A stretch of 64,000 nucleotides of DNA from Vanilla planifolia. Taxonomy: Eukaryota; Streptophyta; Magnoliopsida; Asparagales; Orchidaceae. Below are positions 13,901 through 24,500 of the stretch, piece by piece (within the stretch, counting starts at the first letter, position 1; every line of letters begins with the position of its first letter). The translations under genes and the position numbers were made by a program. The stretch is from the NCBI GenBank assembly GCA_023846275.1, contig CM043877.1, forward strand, positions 12,383,107 through 12,447,106. The letters are read 5' to 3'. The notes beneath the pieces are model-generated. The model ran no database searches. It worked only from the letters and a program-made list of their open reading frames with translations, and was not told the origin of the DNA.

Positions 13901-15919
13901 AAGCATTGAGTAACATTTCAAAGATTCTACAAGTTTATCATCCATTATTTATATATATACATATATATTCTTTTTTCTATGAAACAATGTAAATATATGA
14001 GACAATATAATGGTATGATTTATATTATAATAAAATATTCATTAACATTTCGTGTCACACTTGTCTCTGTTTTACTCTCCATTAAGATTTTGTCAATATA
14101 TTGCCAAGATCATCCGTACCCCCTTCTCATGACCTACTTCCCCTCCAATCAAGGATGAATTGGTATTACTTTGATAAAAACTTTAATTGTGAAGTTACAT
14201 TACTTGTAAACTCTATAAAACATTGAATTAATGCAATGTCATAACCATTCACATATTAGTTTTCTCTTTGAGAATGAATAGCTTGTCATGTCGCATACTA
14301 TCATATGCTTTTTTTATACTCAAAAAGCTTCTTTTATCACACTTTACTATGAAGAATGCACATAGTTGAAATAGCCTTGAAGTCATTGGGGGGGGTGGTC
14401 ATGGTTCATTGTTACCAAAGTCAAGCAACCAGCAACACATGTTGAGATAGTGTTTTATAAAATCTTTTTGTATTGATTAATATAATTGTTTTTTGAGTGA
14501 GAATCAAAATTTGTGATACTTATCTTTCATTAAAGAAAAATATTAAACATTATCTATGCATATTTTAGTGATTACCTTTTGATGGCATTGAAAAACTTTG
14601 GCTAACATTATATAATATAATAAAGAACAATCGACTATCATGAACGTGTCTTACCAACCAATCAATGCAAGTGAGAAACATGTTGAAGTCACATTCTATC
14701 TATTATATTCCACTTTGGATGTTCATATTAACCAATGAAATACACTTGTTATGTAGGAGGCACATGTCCATGCACATGTGTACTATTGATGGCACCAACA
14801 AAGGTTTATTACAAACAAAATCAATAATTAGTAAAGCACAATATGTAGTCAATGTAACATGTTATAGATATTATATCTACAGGCAAGGCATATAATATGA
14901 ATCATAAACAATTTGAGATGACACATATCTAATTATTAAATCCTTGTTTTATATCACATCAATGGCATCACTCATGCAATGTTTGGTCAAAAATATCTCA
15001 ATGTGTTTTGTAAGAAATGTTGAAATCATTTGACATGTTCTTCCATAGATGCCCCACAATCCAAAATATAAATTATAATGATTAAAATCTCTTTGACAAA
15101 ATTTGGTGTGGGACCCTCAAACTATTATTCTCATTCACATATGAAATCAATTTATTAAGCATTTTTTTATTTTGTACATTCTCAATAAATGACATTTCTA
15201 TTTTCTAATAATTCATCAACATAGCATGCCCCAATCATTGTAGGTAATCTATTCATATAGTCACTAATGTGTATTATAATGAGCACACATGTCGATAGAG
15301 TTGGTGCACATCATTGTATTAGTTTTTGTTCATTGTGGCTCGAAAATTTGTGCACTAAGTATATAGTTTCTCAATATTACACATTTTTATCATACATTAA
15401 TAAGTCTACTAATGTTTTGACCTTGAAAAACTTTTGTCATCCTTTAAATTATGAAGTTGCCAAATTGATACCATCAGTATTCTCTTGATGAAATTTCCTT
15501 TTTGCTCATCTTATTCCCTTATAGTTCCAAAAGTGTTTTAGTGATAGATTTTATAGGAATTGGACAATCCTGTTTAGTTAAACACCTAGTGACAAACTTC
15601 TATATTCCTTTAATTACGATATTTACAACCAAGATCAACAGTATTTTGTTTTATGACCTAGGTTATGATGTGCTTTATTTTTATGAGAGTGGTATTATTT
15701 ATAAGATATACATTAAGAATTAGAGATTAGTGATAAGATCATTCTTGTTAGCTAAAATTTGTTCTCAAAGAAGTTTTTTTGGTACAATAATAACTTGAGT
15801 AGATTATTTTTTTTATCATAATCTCTACAAAAACGTTCATGGCTTCAACTATGCCATTTTGCAGTATGATGATCTAGTGGATTCCTTATCATGTGAATGG
15901 ATTTGATTTAATTAGAATC
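10991..15919. other. AT-rich intergenic DNA, no gene seen
   Basis: About 4.9 kb of strongly AT-rich sequence with short unrelated ORFs (for example 14665-14895, 15267-15488 and 15502-15723) that show no family motif. A (TA)n run lies near 13220-13238 and a short G-run near 14388. Some words between 14640 and 15900 faintly suggest decayed retroelement coding sequence, but not enough to assign it. Confidence 0.5.
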
Positions 15920-16400
15920 CTTCTTTATGATGAGGTTTGACATAAAGATGACAACATAAAAATGACAATGACAATAAAGATAAATTTGAATCGCAATATA
16001 GGATATATTTAAATCGCAACGAAAAAAACTTAGATTACAACATTGAAATGTGTACACATGTTACGATAAATAAAACTATAGTTTCAAGAAATGCCAAAGA
16101 AATAATTTCTCAAACATTCTTCTCATTTTTTTATTTTATAATAAGTGTTGAAGTACATGACAACACTAATTCTTAGACTCAAAAGTAAAAAAACAAAAAA
16201 AATTCTAATAAAAATATAAACAATATATAAAAATAATTAAAAATTATAAGAGTCTCATATATGACTCATTATAATTCACAATAAATTAAAAAATACAAAT
16301 AAATAAGTAAAGCTTCATATAGCCCACTAGGTTAGCTTAATCATCTTCTTTGATGTATTGTTTTGTGTCACCAAACTTGAGTGTCTCACTTTTATTGATT
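15920..16400. repeat. LTR-like interspersed repeat, copy C
   Basis: Shares with copy D (43 kb) the succession GACAATGACAAT-like words, AATCGCAA / ATTACAACA-type blocks, ATTCTTCTCATTTTTTTATT, a stretch rich in AAAATATAAA, and CATATATGACTCATTATAATTC. Orientation is the same as copies A, B and D. No coding potential is seen. Confidence 0.5.
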
Positions 16401-17080
16401 CATCTCATATGAAAAATGTGTGCTTCATGCCAACAATGGCATAAGAACTAGCCTAGGTCTAGTAAGCATGCTCTAACTATACTCATGCATTGTTGGTGCA
16501 AAATAAAAAGGCCCAAGTGTAGTCAAGCACCTCACTCCTCTGTCCCCTCAAACCATGTTTAATAACCACATTGGTTGTGCTTAAATATTCTCTCACCTAG
16601 GGCCATTTTAATCAATTTATGATAAGAATTTTTTTTTAATTTTTTTTTATTTAATAGATTTGTTTTGTTGTGTTATATCACTTAAGAGAAAAATTTGAAG
16701 AATAAATAAAAAAAAAAGAAATTGAAGAAAAACTCTATGATAATATAGATAATTATACGAAAATTGAGGCTATCATGACAAGAGACATTGACTACCTTAC
16801 CAAGTACACTCAAGGACCTCCTTACTTATGCTTGACTATTTAACAAAATATTGATTATACTATTATTGGGTAAGAAAAAAAATGAGAATAAATAAAAACT
16901 TTCTTTAAAATGTGAGCAAACTCATGAAAATTTTATTTGTCTTTGTAGAATTGATAGAAGTTCTTTCATTTAGACAAGAGAAAACCCTAAATGTTTTTGA
17001 GGTACTTATAAAAGAAGTACAAATTTTCTTCAATATTAAATGACAATTAATTGACCACATCTTCTTCAATTAATATTTGT
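16401..17080. other. Intergenic DNA upstream of MKP1
   Basis: About 680 bases of AT-rich sequence between LTR-like copy C and the MKP1 promoter region. No gene or RNA is recognised. Confidence 0.5.
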
Positions 17081-17345
17081 ATTTTGGTTACTAACCGCCA
17101 TCCCAATCAGTCTTCATCCGTTATATATACACCATGAGTTAATGGGTCTCCATTGATTGATGGGTGATTTATTAGTTGTTTGACCGCGAGTATCCGGAGA
17201 CAAAAACTCGTTGATTGCCAAACGGGTTTACGAGTTGAGGCTTCAGCCCGTTTACTGGGTCGTCATTCTCGTCTACATCTTCCTTTCCCCGCACCCAATT
17301 CCAATCACTGTCGCCACGGCCTTCCCATGACTAGAAGCAGCTAAG
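17081..17345 (+). promoter_or_regulatory. Putative MKP1 core promoter and start of leader
   Basis: A TATA-like TTATATATAC lies at 17121-17130, about 350 bases upstream of the MKP1 start codon, where base composition shifts from AT-rich to GC-richer. A W-box core TTGACC sits at 17180-17185, probably within the leader. W-boxes bind WRKY factors, which would suit a defence-linked phosphatase, but a single hexamer is weak evidence. The transcription start (probably around 17150-17160) is inferred from TATA spacing only. Confidence 0.45.
17327..17344 (+). other. Upstream ORF 1 in MKP1 leader (5 codons + stop)
   Basis: ATG at 17327 opens a reading frame MTRSS and stops at 17342-17344, upstream of the main start. 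If transcription begins at the TATA-like site, scanning ribosomes would meet this ATG first. Translation is not shown by the sequence. Confidence 0.4.
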
Positions 17346-17433
17346 CGCAGGGAGGAAGAGGCGACGGTTGAACCAGAGAAGCAGAGAAGGACCAAGAAAA
17401 AAAAGGTTTTAACTTTAGTACAGTCCTCCACTC

Positions 17434-17472
17434 ATGATGGTCGACCCCGGCGCTGCCTCTGCTGAAGCGTGA
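17434..17472 (+). other. Upstream ORF 2 in MKP1 leader (12 codons + stop)
   Basis: Two adjacent ATG codons at 17434 and 17437 open MMVDPGAASAEA and stop at 17470-17472, only five bases before the MKP1 ATG at 17478. Such a short intercistronic gap is poor for reinitiation, so translation of this ORF could lower MKP1 output. This is inference; a start downstream of it or splicing of the leader would remove the effect. Confidence 0.45.
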
Positions 17473-17477
17473 TCTAG

Positions 17478-19373
17478 ATGGACGTCGAGGAGGACAGCCC
17501 CACGCCGCGGAAGGCACTTTGGCGTTCCGCCTCTTGGTCAGGTCGCTCATCTCAGGTGCCTCCCGGACGCCCACCGAAGCCCTCTCGTCCTCTCCAGCCC
17601 CTGTCCATCTCTCGCAATAATTCAATCACTGGATGGCCCTGCCCGGCCTCCGACGACTCCGGCCACCCTCCACCCACGCCATCCTCGTCCTCCACTGCCC
17701 CTGCTAAGGACGGTGACGTCGAGTGCTCCTTTGTCACCGACCACGTTTACATCGGCAGCGAGGCGGCTGCGCGGGACCGCGAGTTGCTTCTGCGGCACGG
17801 CATCACTCATGTGCTCAATTGTGTAGGTGGCGCCTGCCCGGAGTACTTCCGAGGGGAGCTCGTGTACAAGACTCTTTGGCTCCACGATTCCCCGGCCGAA
17901 GACATCACCTCCGTCTTCTACGACGCCTTCGACTATCTCGAGGAGGTCCGCACAGCACATCCTCCAGCCCGGGTCCTCGTCCATTGTCGCCGCGGCGCGT
18001 CCCGCTCCGCCACCCTTGTCATCGCTTACCTTATGTGGCGCCACTCCCAGCCCTTCGACGAAGCCCTGCGCGACGTCCGGGCCGCCCGCGCTGCCGCCGA
18101 TCCCAACCTAGGGTTCACTTCCCAGCTACTCCAGTGCCAGACTCGAGTCCTTCTGTCCCCTTCCACCTCCGGCGTTCGCGCCTATCGTATGGCCCCCCAC
18201 TCTCCATACGACCCCCTTCACCTCGTCCCAAAATCGATCTCCTTTCCCACCCGCTTCGATTCTCGCGGCGCTTTCCTTCTTCATGTTCCCTCCGCCGTGT
18301 TTGTTTGGCTAGGCCTTTCTTGCGATTTAACCATGGCCGAGGCTGCCGCGACCGCCGCCCGCCAGGTTGTTCGCTACGAGCATGCTCGGGGACCTATACT
18401 TACTGTCCATGAGGGCTCCGAACCACCCGAATTCTGGGCCTCCCTTCCGTCTTCCGCTGAAGAAGAAGAAAACAAAAAAGAGAATGTGGGGAAACGAAGG
18501 GTGGAGCTGTACGACTTCGATTTCGAAACCTTTCGCCGGGCGTTGGTGGGTGAAGTCGTGCCGTTGAACCCTTTGCCAGTAACCACCTCGGAGTCTCGAG
18601 GTCCGGTGAGGGAGGAAGCTAACGAAGAAGAATACATGGAGGCCAACTCTAACACACCCTCATCGTTATCAGCTGAAACTGCTTCGAGTATCTCCACTTT
18701 CTCTCCAGCTTCTACCTCTTCATCCGACGGCTACGGTTCCTCACCATCGCCATCTCCACAGTCCGAATTGCATAAAGCTCAACCAACGCTAAATTTTGCT
18801 TCCAAGCTGCCGCCTTTGCACCCTAGGAAGAAGGACTTGAACTCTTCAATAACGGCACCTTCGCAGTCACTTGCAGGTCGCAGAAGTGGGTCTGCTCCTT
18901 CCTTGGTTTTACTACTGCCTTCAGATGAAAGGCACTCTTCTCCCGGGGAGATAGTCAGAGACTGGTGTCTACCTCCTCTTGCTTCTGAAATGGGAATATG
19001 TGGAAAGGGATTGGAGTTTGATTCCCTGCGTCTGGGCTCTACAGAGGTCGAGGAGAACGTAAGTAATTTTGACTGCAATTTGTTGAATGATCCTCTAACT
19101 TTCCAGTGGCCTAAAATGGATAAAGTAGAAGAAATTCATCACGGAACTCTCGAGTCAAACTCTGTTTTGATGCTGCTTGCACCTGACTCCAGTTCTTGCA
19201 GGAGAAGGCCAAGGAAAAATGTTCTTTATGTTTGGTTAGGGAGAAAAAGCAACCAAATGGGCCCTGGAACCCGTTCTGAGTCAAACAAAGAAGATGGAGA
19301 AGATAGGATTGGGATAAGACTAGTGCAGAATTTCTTTGGTCAAATGGGATTTCTAGTGGATATTTCTGTACAG
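17478..19373 (+). CDS. MKP1: MAP kinase phosphatase 1 (MKP1-type), first coding exon, residues 1-632
   Basis: Dual-specificity phosphatase that removes phosphates from the activation loop of MAP kinases; in Arabidopsis MKP1 restrains MPK3/MPK6 in stress and defence signalling. Residues 12-21 carry the family's conserved N-terminal WRSASWS motif. The phosphatase domain spans about 81-230: general-acid Asp137 in WLHDSP, and the signature HCRRGASR with catalytic Cys170 and Arg176. A gelsolin-like repeat follows at about 262-322 (FVWLGL, HEGSEPPEFW). Next comes a long Ser/Pro-rich linker (about 380-500), then a second gelsolin-like repeat from about 553 (VLMLLAP, LYVWLGRK). That repeat is incomplete here: reading on past the CAG|GTATGA donor gives only one Val and a stop. 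Its missing end is encoded at 36419-36484, giving 653 residues in all, shorter than the Arabidopsis protein (784). The exon is GC-rich, unlike its surroundings. The start is the first in-frame ATG before the WRSASWS motif. Confidence 0.93.
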
Positions 19374-20194
19374 GTATGATTCAATTGCTTCTTTTGTATT
19401 TTTTAAATATTTACGAGGTATTAGTAAACCCAGCTTTCTTGCACCAAATAAACAAAAGCTCCTTGGACGAAGATTCAACTCTACTGTTTTTGTTAGGTGC
19501 ACCTCCTTTTAAAGTAGCCAAAACATCTAATCTTGGCAAATATTTGTTGCCTGTTGGGCATATTTTATTTATGCTAGAGCCAATCACAGCAGTAGAAAAA
19601 TATATCTTTTTCTATACATTTTAATATGAATTTTTTAGGAGTAAAACCATATCTTTGCATCATTCTGGCCAGATGAATGGTGACAGCTTCCCCATACATA
19701 CAACTTAGCAATTTATTGAACCTTCAAATTTTGTAATTTTTTATACCTTTTAAGCTTTGTTTAGTTAGGAGGTCAAATTGCTGCTTTTTTACATCAAGTG
19801 ATGGGCCTTATGTGTGGCTCTTATGCACATTTTTTTTTATCCATGTTTAATTGAATTGTTCTTTCCATCTTAAAAAGTCAAAAGAATAATTTTATTTTTA
19901 TAAAACTATATTTTTGTATTATACTTTAATCATAGTTTATTGAACGTAATTTTGTTCTAATATCACCAAACTCAACACTATATTAACTCCCTTTTCACCA
20001 CAACCATCAAATCAAAGAAAGCCTTTCTTTATCTCCTATTAGAAACAATATTTGGTTAGCTCGTGAATATAGGATAAGAAAAACTGAGTAGATAATTACA
20101 TGTTTTAGCTTAGAATCAAGAAAGAGCTTGACATTTCACTAAGATCCTTCTTGGATGTAAGTTAATAGAAATTATTTTGTTTTTGATCCTTCTA

Positions 20195-20372
20195 AAGGAT
20201 TATTCATCTACTGTAACTATGACTAATCTTGGCATGGTTAATTTTTTCCTGATTTTTTGTTGAATTAATCACTGTTGATAGGTTTGAAGGATTATTCACA
20301 TGCTACTAATTTTGTCTAATATTGGCATGGTTCTTTTGTTTAAGTTTTTTATTGAATTAGTCACTGTTGATA
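20195..20372 (+). repeat. Tandem duplication of about 90 bp in MKP1 intron
   Basis: Two adjacent units, 20195-20280 and 20287-20372, share AAGGATTATTCA at their starts, TTGGCATGGTT in the middle and TTGAATTA(A/G)TCACTGTTGATA at their ends. They are diverged and non-coding. Confidence 0.75.
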
Positions 20373-21599
20373 GATGTAGGCAGGGAATAACTCCGCCTTT
20401 GAAGTCTTCCATTTGAACTTAAAGTTAGATCAAGACAGCTTATTAAGTATTCAAGAACCGAAAATGCTACTTCATAGTTGTCAACAGATTTTCATTTGGC
20501 CGGAGATGATATCTGTGATTGTTTTCTTTGTTAATTACATTGCCATTTGTGTGGCTATAAAGTCAATTGAAACAGTCAAAGAGTAGTACAAAAAGGAGTT
20601 AAAATTCCAGCTAGCATTTTGCAAGTCCAACCTGCGTGAGCATATGCCTATGTTTGAGAGATAATTGATATGACATCTTATGTTTGCTCTGTGATATAAA
20701 TGTGGTTAGAGATAAATTAATAATCATGGTTCTGCTAGGAAAAGCCACCAAGATCTATCATATAAAGGAGCACTTGATGTTAGCAATACGAAACATTGTT
20801 CATAACCAGCATTCGAATGTATTGTGTGGGAAATTAGTGAGGTAAAGGTCCTAGTTTTAATATTAAATAAAATTTTTGATTACTCGATTGACCACATCTA
20901 AGTGGTCTTTGGTGCTTATCTACTTTCAAATCTTCAAACTATATTCTTATTTATTCATTTGACAAATATTTTGCAATAACTAAAATTGATGTAACCAGCT
21001 AGCTTTAATGATTACTGAATTCAATTTAGCTATAGTCAAGTATATCATAATGCTAATCGATAACGCTTGAAACCGTCAATTATAATAATAGAAGTCTGTT
21101 TTAGGTTATATTGGATGTTTGTTAAGATATTCAACATTGATATATTATTAGATAAATTCAATACAATGCAAGGTTTTTATCGCAATAATTGGCTATAACT
21201 AGATGTAGATTAATCTAATATAAAATAATTTGATTGTTTACATGTTCCTTAGTATATTTAACGATTATTGGACAAAAGAAAAATAATTATTTGGAGAGCC
21301 TTGAGAAGCAGTCATAATATTAAAGATTGGAAACATTTCTAATATGATAGGTAGAGGATTGCCCTTTTATGAAAATATGGGAAGACATGGTGAAGTATTC
21401 ACATTTGAGTAGAATGGCATAAAATTATGTCTGGATAGACTTTTGCAATTTTAAAATATGGGTAAGGGAGTGGATCATATGTCACTTTTTCTTGCCCCAT
21501 GCCAATAATTCAATTGATATTCTGCCATGAATAGGAAGTCATCTTGATAGATTTTGATAACTCTTGGGACATATCATGGAGGTCTCAAGGATAGTAATA
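20373..21599. other. MKP1 intron sequence before the gypsy fossil
   Basis: AT-rich intron DNA with no exon, RNA gene or repeat that I can support. A possible acceptor (TGTAGGCAG) near 20385 was considered, but what follows does not continue the gelsolin-like repeat. Confidence 0.5.
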
Positions 21600-24500
21600 G
21601 CTAACATTCTGAGGACTTGTCCAAATGATGGTCTCAAGGAGTTTAAATTACCCACGAGAAAATGAAGCTACAGCCTCGTAAAGCAATGTATGACATTTCA
21701 TAAGCTTATTTGATAGAGGAAGAGGCATAGAGCAATAATTACCAGTGTTTGTGGATCTTTTCTTGAGCTTATAGAAGGTAAATCGAAGAAGATTAGGGTG
21801 TACAACCTTGGGAATGACATTTTAGATTTTGACCTAGTCTTAAGGTTTGTAGAAATCGTTACAAATCTAGAGGATAGTGACAATGTGAGATTCTTAGCAT
21901 AGATTAACTACTTTCATATTTTCCCTTAATTGAAGATCTCATTAGTTATGAGATAGTCTTAATATTGGACACATAATTAGTGATTAGCCATACTTTTGTT
22001 ATGTTATTGTTATATTTATTGCGTTAAGGTGATGATATAAACTATAATGGATGCGAATCATGAATGGGAGACTTTCAACTTGTGTTATCTTATTGTTGAG
22101 ACTATAGTGAAAGAATTAAAAGATTGTTATTCTTATTTCATCTATCTTCTCTCTCACTTTCTCTAACTTTTCATTCTTTTTATTCTTTTTTAAATGATTC
22201 ATCTTCTGGTTCTTAGAAGAAGATTCTACTATAATCGACTTCCTCGATTATCAAAATAGCTAATATGGTATCAAAGGTATGCTTGAATGTGTTGTTCAAA
22301 ACTAGGTGTTTCTTGTTGGTTTAAATGTGACAAAGTCAGTCATCTCAACAATGATCAATGGAAGAGAATATGAGAGAATTGGATCCCAAAAAAGAATAAA
22401 GAATCCAGCCAACAATTGGAGTAGGAAGTGGTGTTGTTGATGTAGACTAGTCAATCTCTGATAGAGATTGTCAGCAAAATCGACATGAAATAGGTTTGGA
22501 TAATCTATATTTGAAGGAGAATGATGAGGAATCTAACATTGTGTGTATAACGTTCTCAGAGAATGATCTAAAGTTGTAGTCAAAGTTGATTTGCCAACTT
22601 ATATTGGGAAAGTAAATGCTAAAAAGCTGAGCATATAGATTGATCAACTTGAGATGCATTTCTTATTGTACGGGTATTCCATGGTTAAAAAGGAAGAATT
22701 TTGCTAATCTAAAACTTACGAACCTTGCATTTACATGGTGGAATGCTTATCTTAAGAGAACTCTAATGTAGGAGCGATGGAGTAGCTTTAAGAGGCTAAT
22801 ATGATAGAAGTCTTAGATAATGGGGTACATCATGAAATAATATAATGGAAGTGTCATAACCTAAGAAATTAACAATAACAAACATTGTAAGAAGGCACCA
22901 TAGAATTTTGACATCAGGCTATAGCTCTTAGTGTGTTTGTCAATAAAATTTTTACTCTAATGGATTATACCATGAGATTACATTATCGATAACAATAGAG
23001 TGAAGATTTCTCTCTTTTATGATCCTTAGAAGAGCCAACTCTTTTGTAATGATGATTGTGTGGAATATGAGTAAGTAGAAAACGGCCGTGCGATCTACCA
23101 CCAAGAGCTTGAGAGATGCTAATGAATGGGAGAAGGGATTGCAAAAGCCATCAACTTGGAAGTAGACCACCTTGGGAAGATAGAAGTTGGACTCAAGGAA
23201 CTATTGTAGCAATTTCTAGAAGAGTGGATGCATTGATGAAAAATGTTGGAGGCTACACCTAGAGTTAAACTTAAAAAGGAAGAGTAGATCTTCACCGATT
23301 TGGGTCAAATGGTCAAAAATATGCAAAAACTTATCCAATTCCTTGATAATGAAATTAGCAAGATCTAGCTAGATACAAGGAAATGATGAACCCTTGGAAG
23401 GGTTATTTTCATTTGAATTATAGTGAAGGAACTAGTCAGAGTAATAATCAATATAAGTAGTTAGAAAAACTTGATATCTTCTAGCTTTGTGAGATTATTG
23501 GGGATGGATGTAACGTGCCATCGAGACAATGTTGAGCAATAGTGTTAAGAGTGAATTTGCAATAACCTAAGATTATACTGATGATGTAGTTGTATATGAA
23601 GCACTACCTCTTATATGTTAGTTATCCTTGGAATCACTTATATGTGGGATAATGATGCAATTTATTTCTGATAAGTCAAGTATTCCTAATTCATGAAGAT
23701 GAAAAGAAGTATCTTGTGAATTGAGACTGAGAACTACAAGTGATGAATTTAGTAGCTGCAGGCCAAGTGATTTGTGAATGCATGTTGAAGCTACTTATTA
23801 CTAGTAGTTTGGCTAGAGAAGCCTAATGACCAAGTTTGATTACCATCAAAGGAATGATGTGAGTTGAAGGCCTTAATTGAAGAGTATTTTATTCTACTTG
23901 AAGAGTCTTGAGAACTGCCCCTCACAAAGAATGTTCAACATGAGATCATCCTTGTGTTAGATGCCCCTCTTTACCGAATACTGGAATGTATCAACACTTC
24001 GTCGTAGAGGCGGAGGGAATCAAGAGACAAGTGAAAGAACTACTTAATGCTACTTGATTTAGGAGCTTTAAGGAGAGCGATTTGTTGTGTTGAACGCTCA
24101 TGGTAATGTTTTAAAAAAGATTGGATGATGGTGATGGGCATGTCAATTATTGTGCGCCAAACAAGATTACAGCAAAATATCAACACCCCTTGTCTCAGAT
24201 TAATGACTTGTTTGATCAATTGAAAGAAACATAAACTTTTGCAAAGCTAGACTTGAAATTAGGATATCACTAGATTTGGATTCATGAGTAGAACACCTAG
24301 AACAATGCTTTCAAAACCTAACAAGGTTTATGTAAGTGGTTTGTTATGCATTTCAAATTATACATTTTGTCATCCTTTTTCATATGAATGATTTCTGATG
24401 TTCTAAGACCATGTATCGATGATTTTGTGATGGTGTATTTAGATGATATTATGATCTATACCTCAATTTTGATGAGCATAAAGAGCATGTATAGAGGATC

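Noticed and set aside
15840-15915. Minus-strand words resembling a copia integrase (NGIVEAMN)
   Set aside because: The match is a few residues long and no neighbouring retroelement motif could be found.
17622-18412. Long antisense and alternate-frame ORFs over MKP1 (for example 17622-18044 minus, 17723-18412 plus)
   Set aside because: They are shadows of a GC-rich exon with few stops; the MKP1 frame has the catalytic motif and conserved domains.
20380-20410. Possible alternative MKP1 acceptor near 20388
   Set aside because: The following frame does not resemble the end of a gelsolin-like repeat, while 36419 does.
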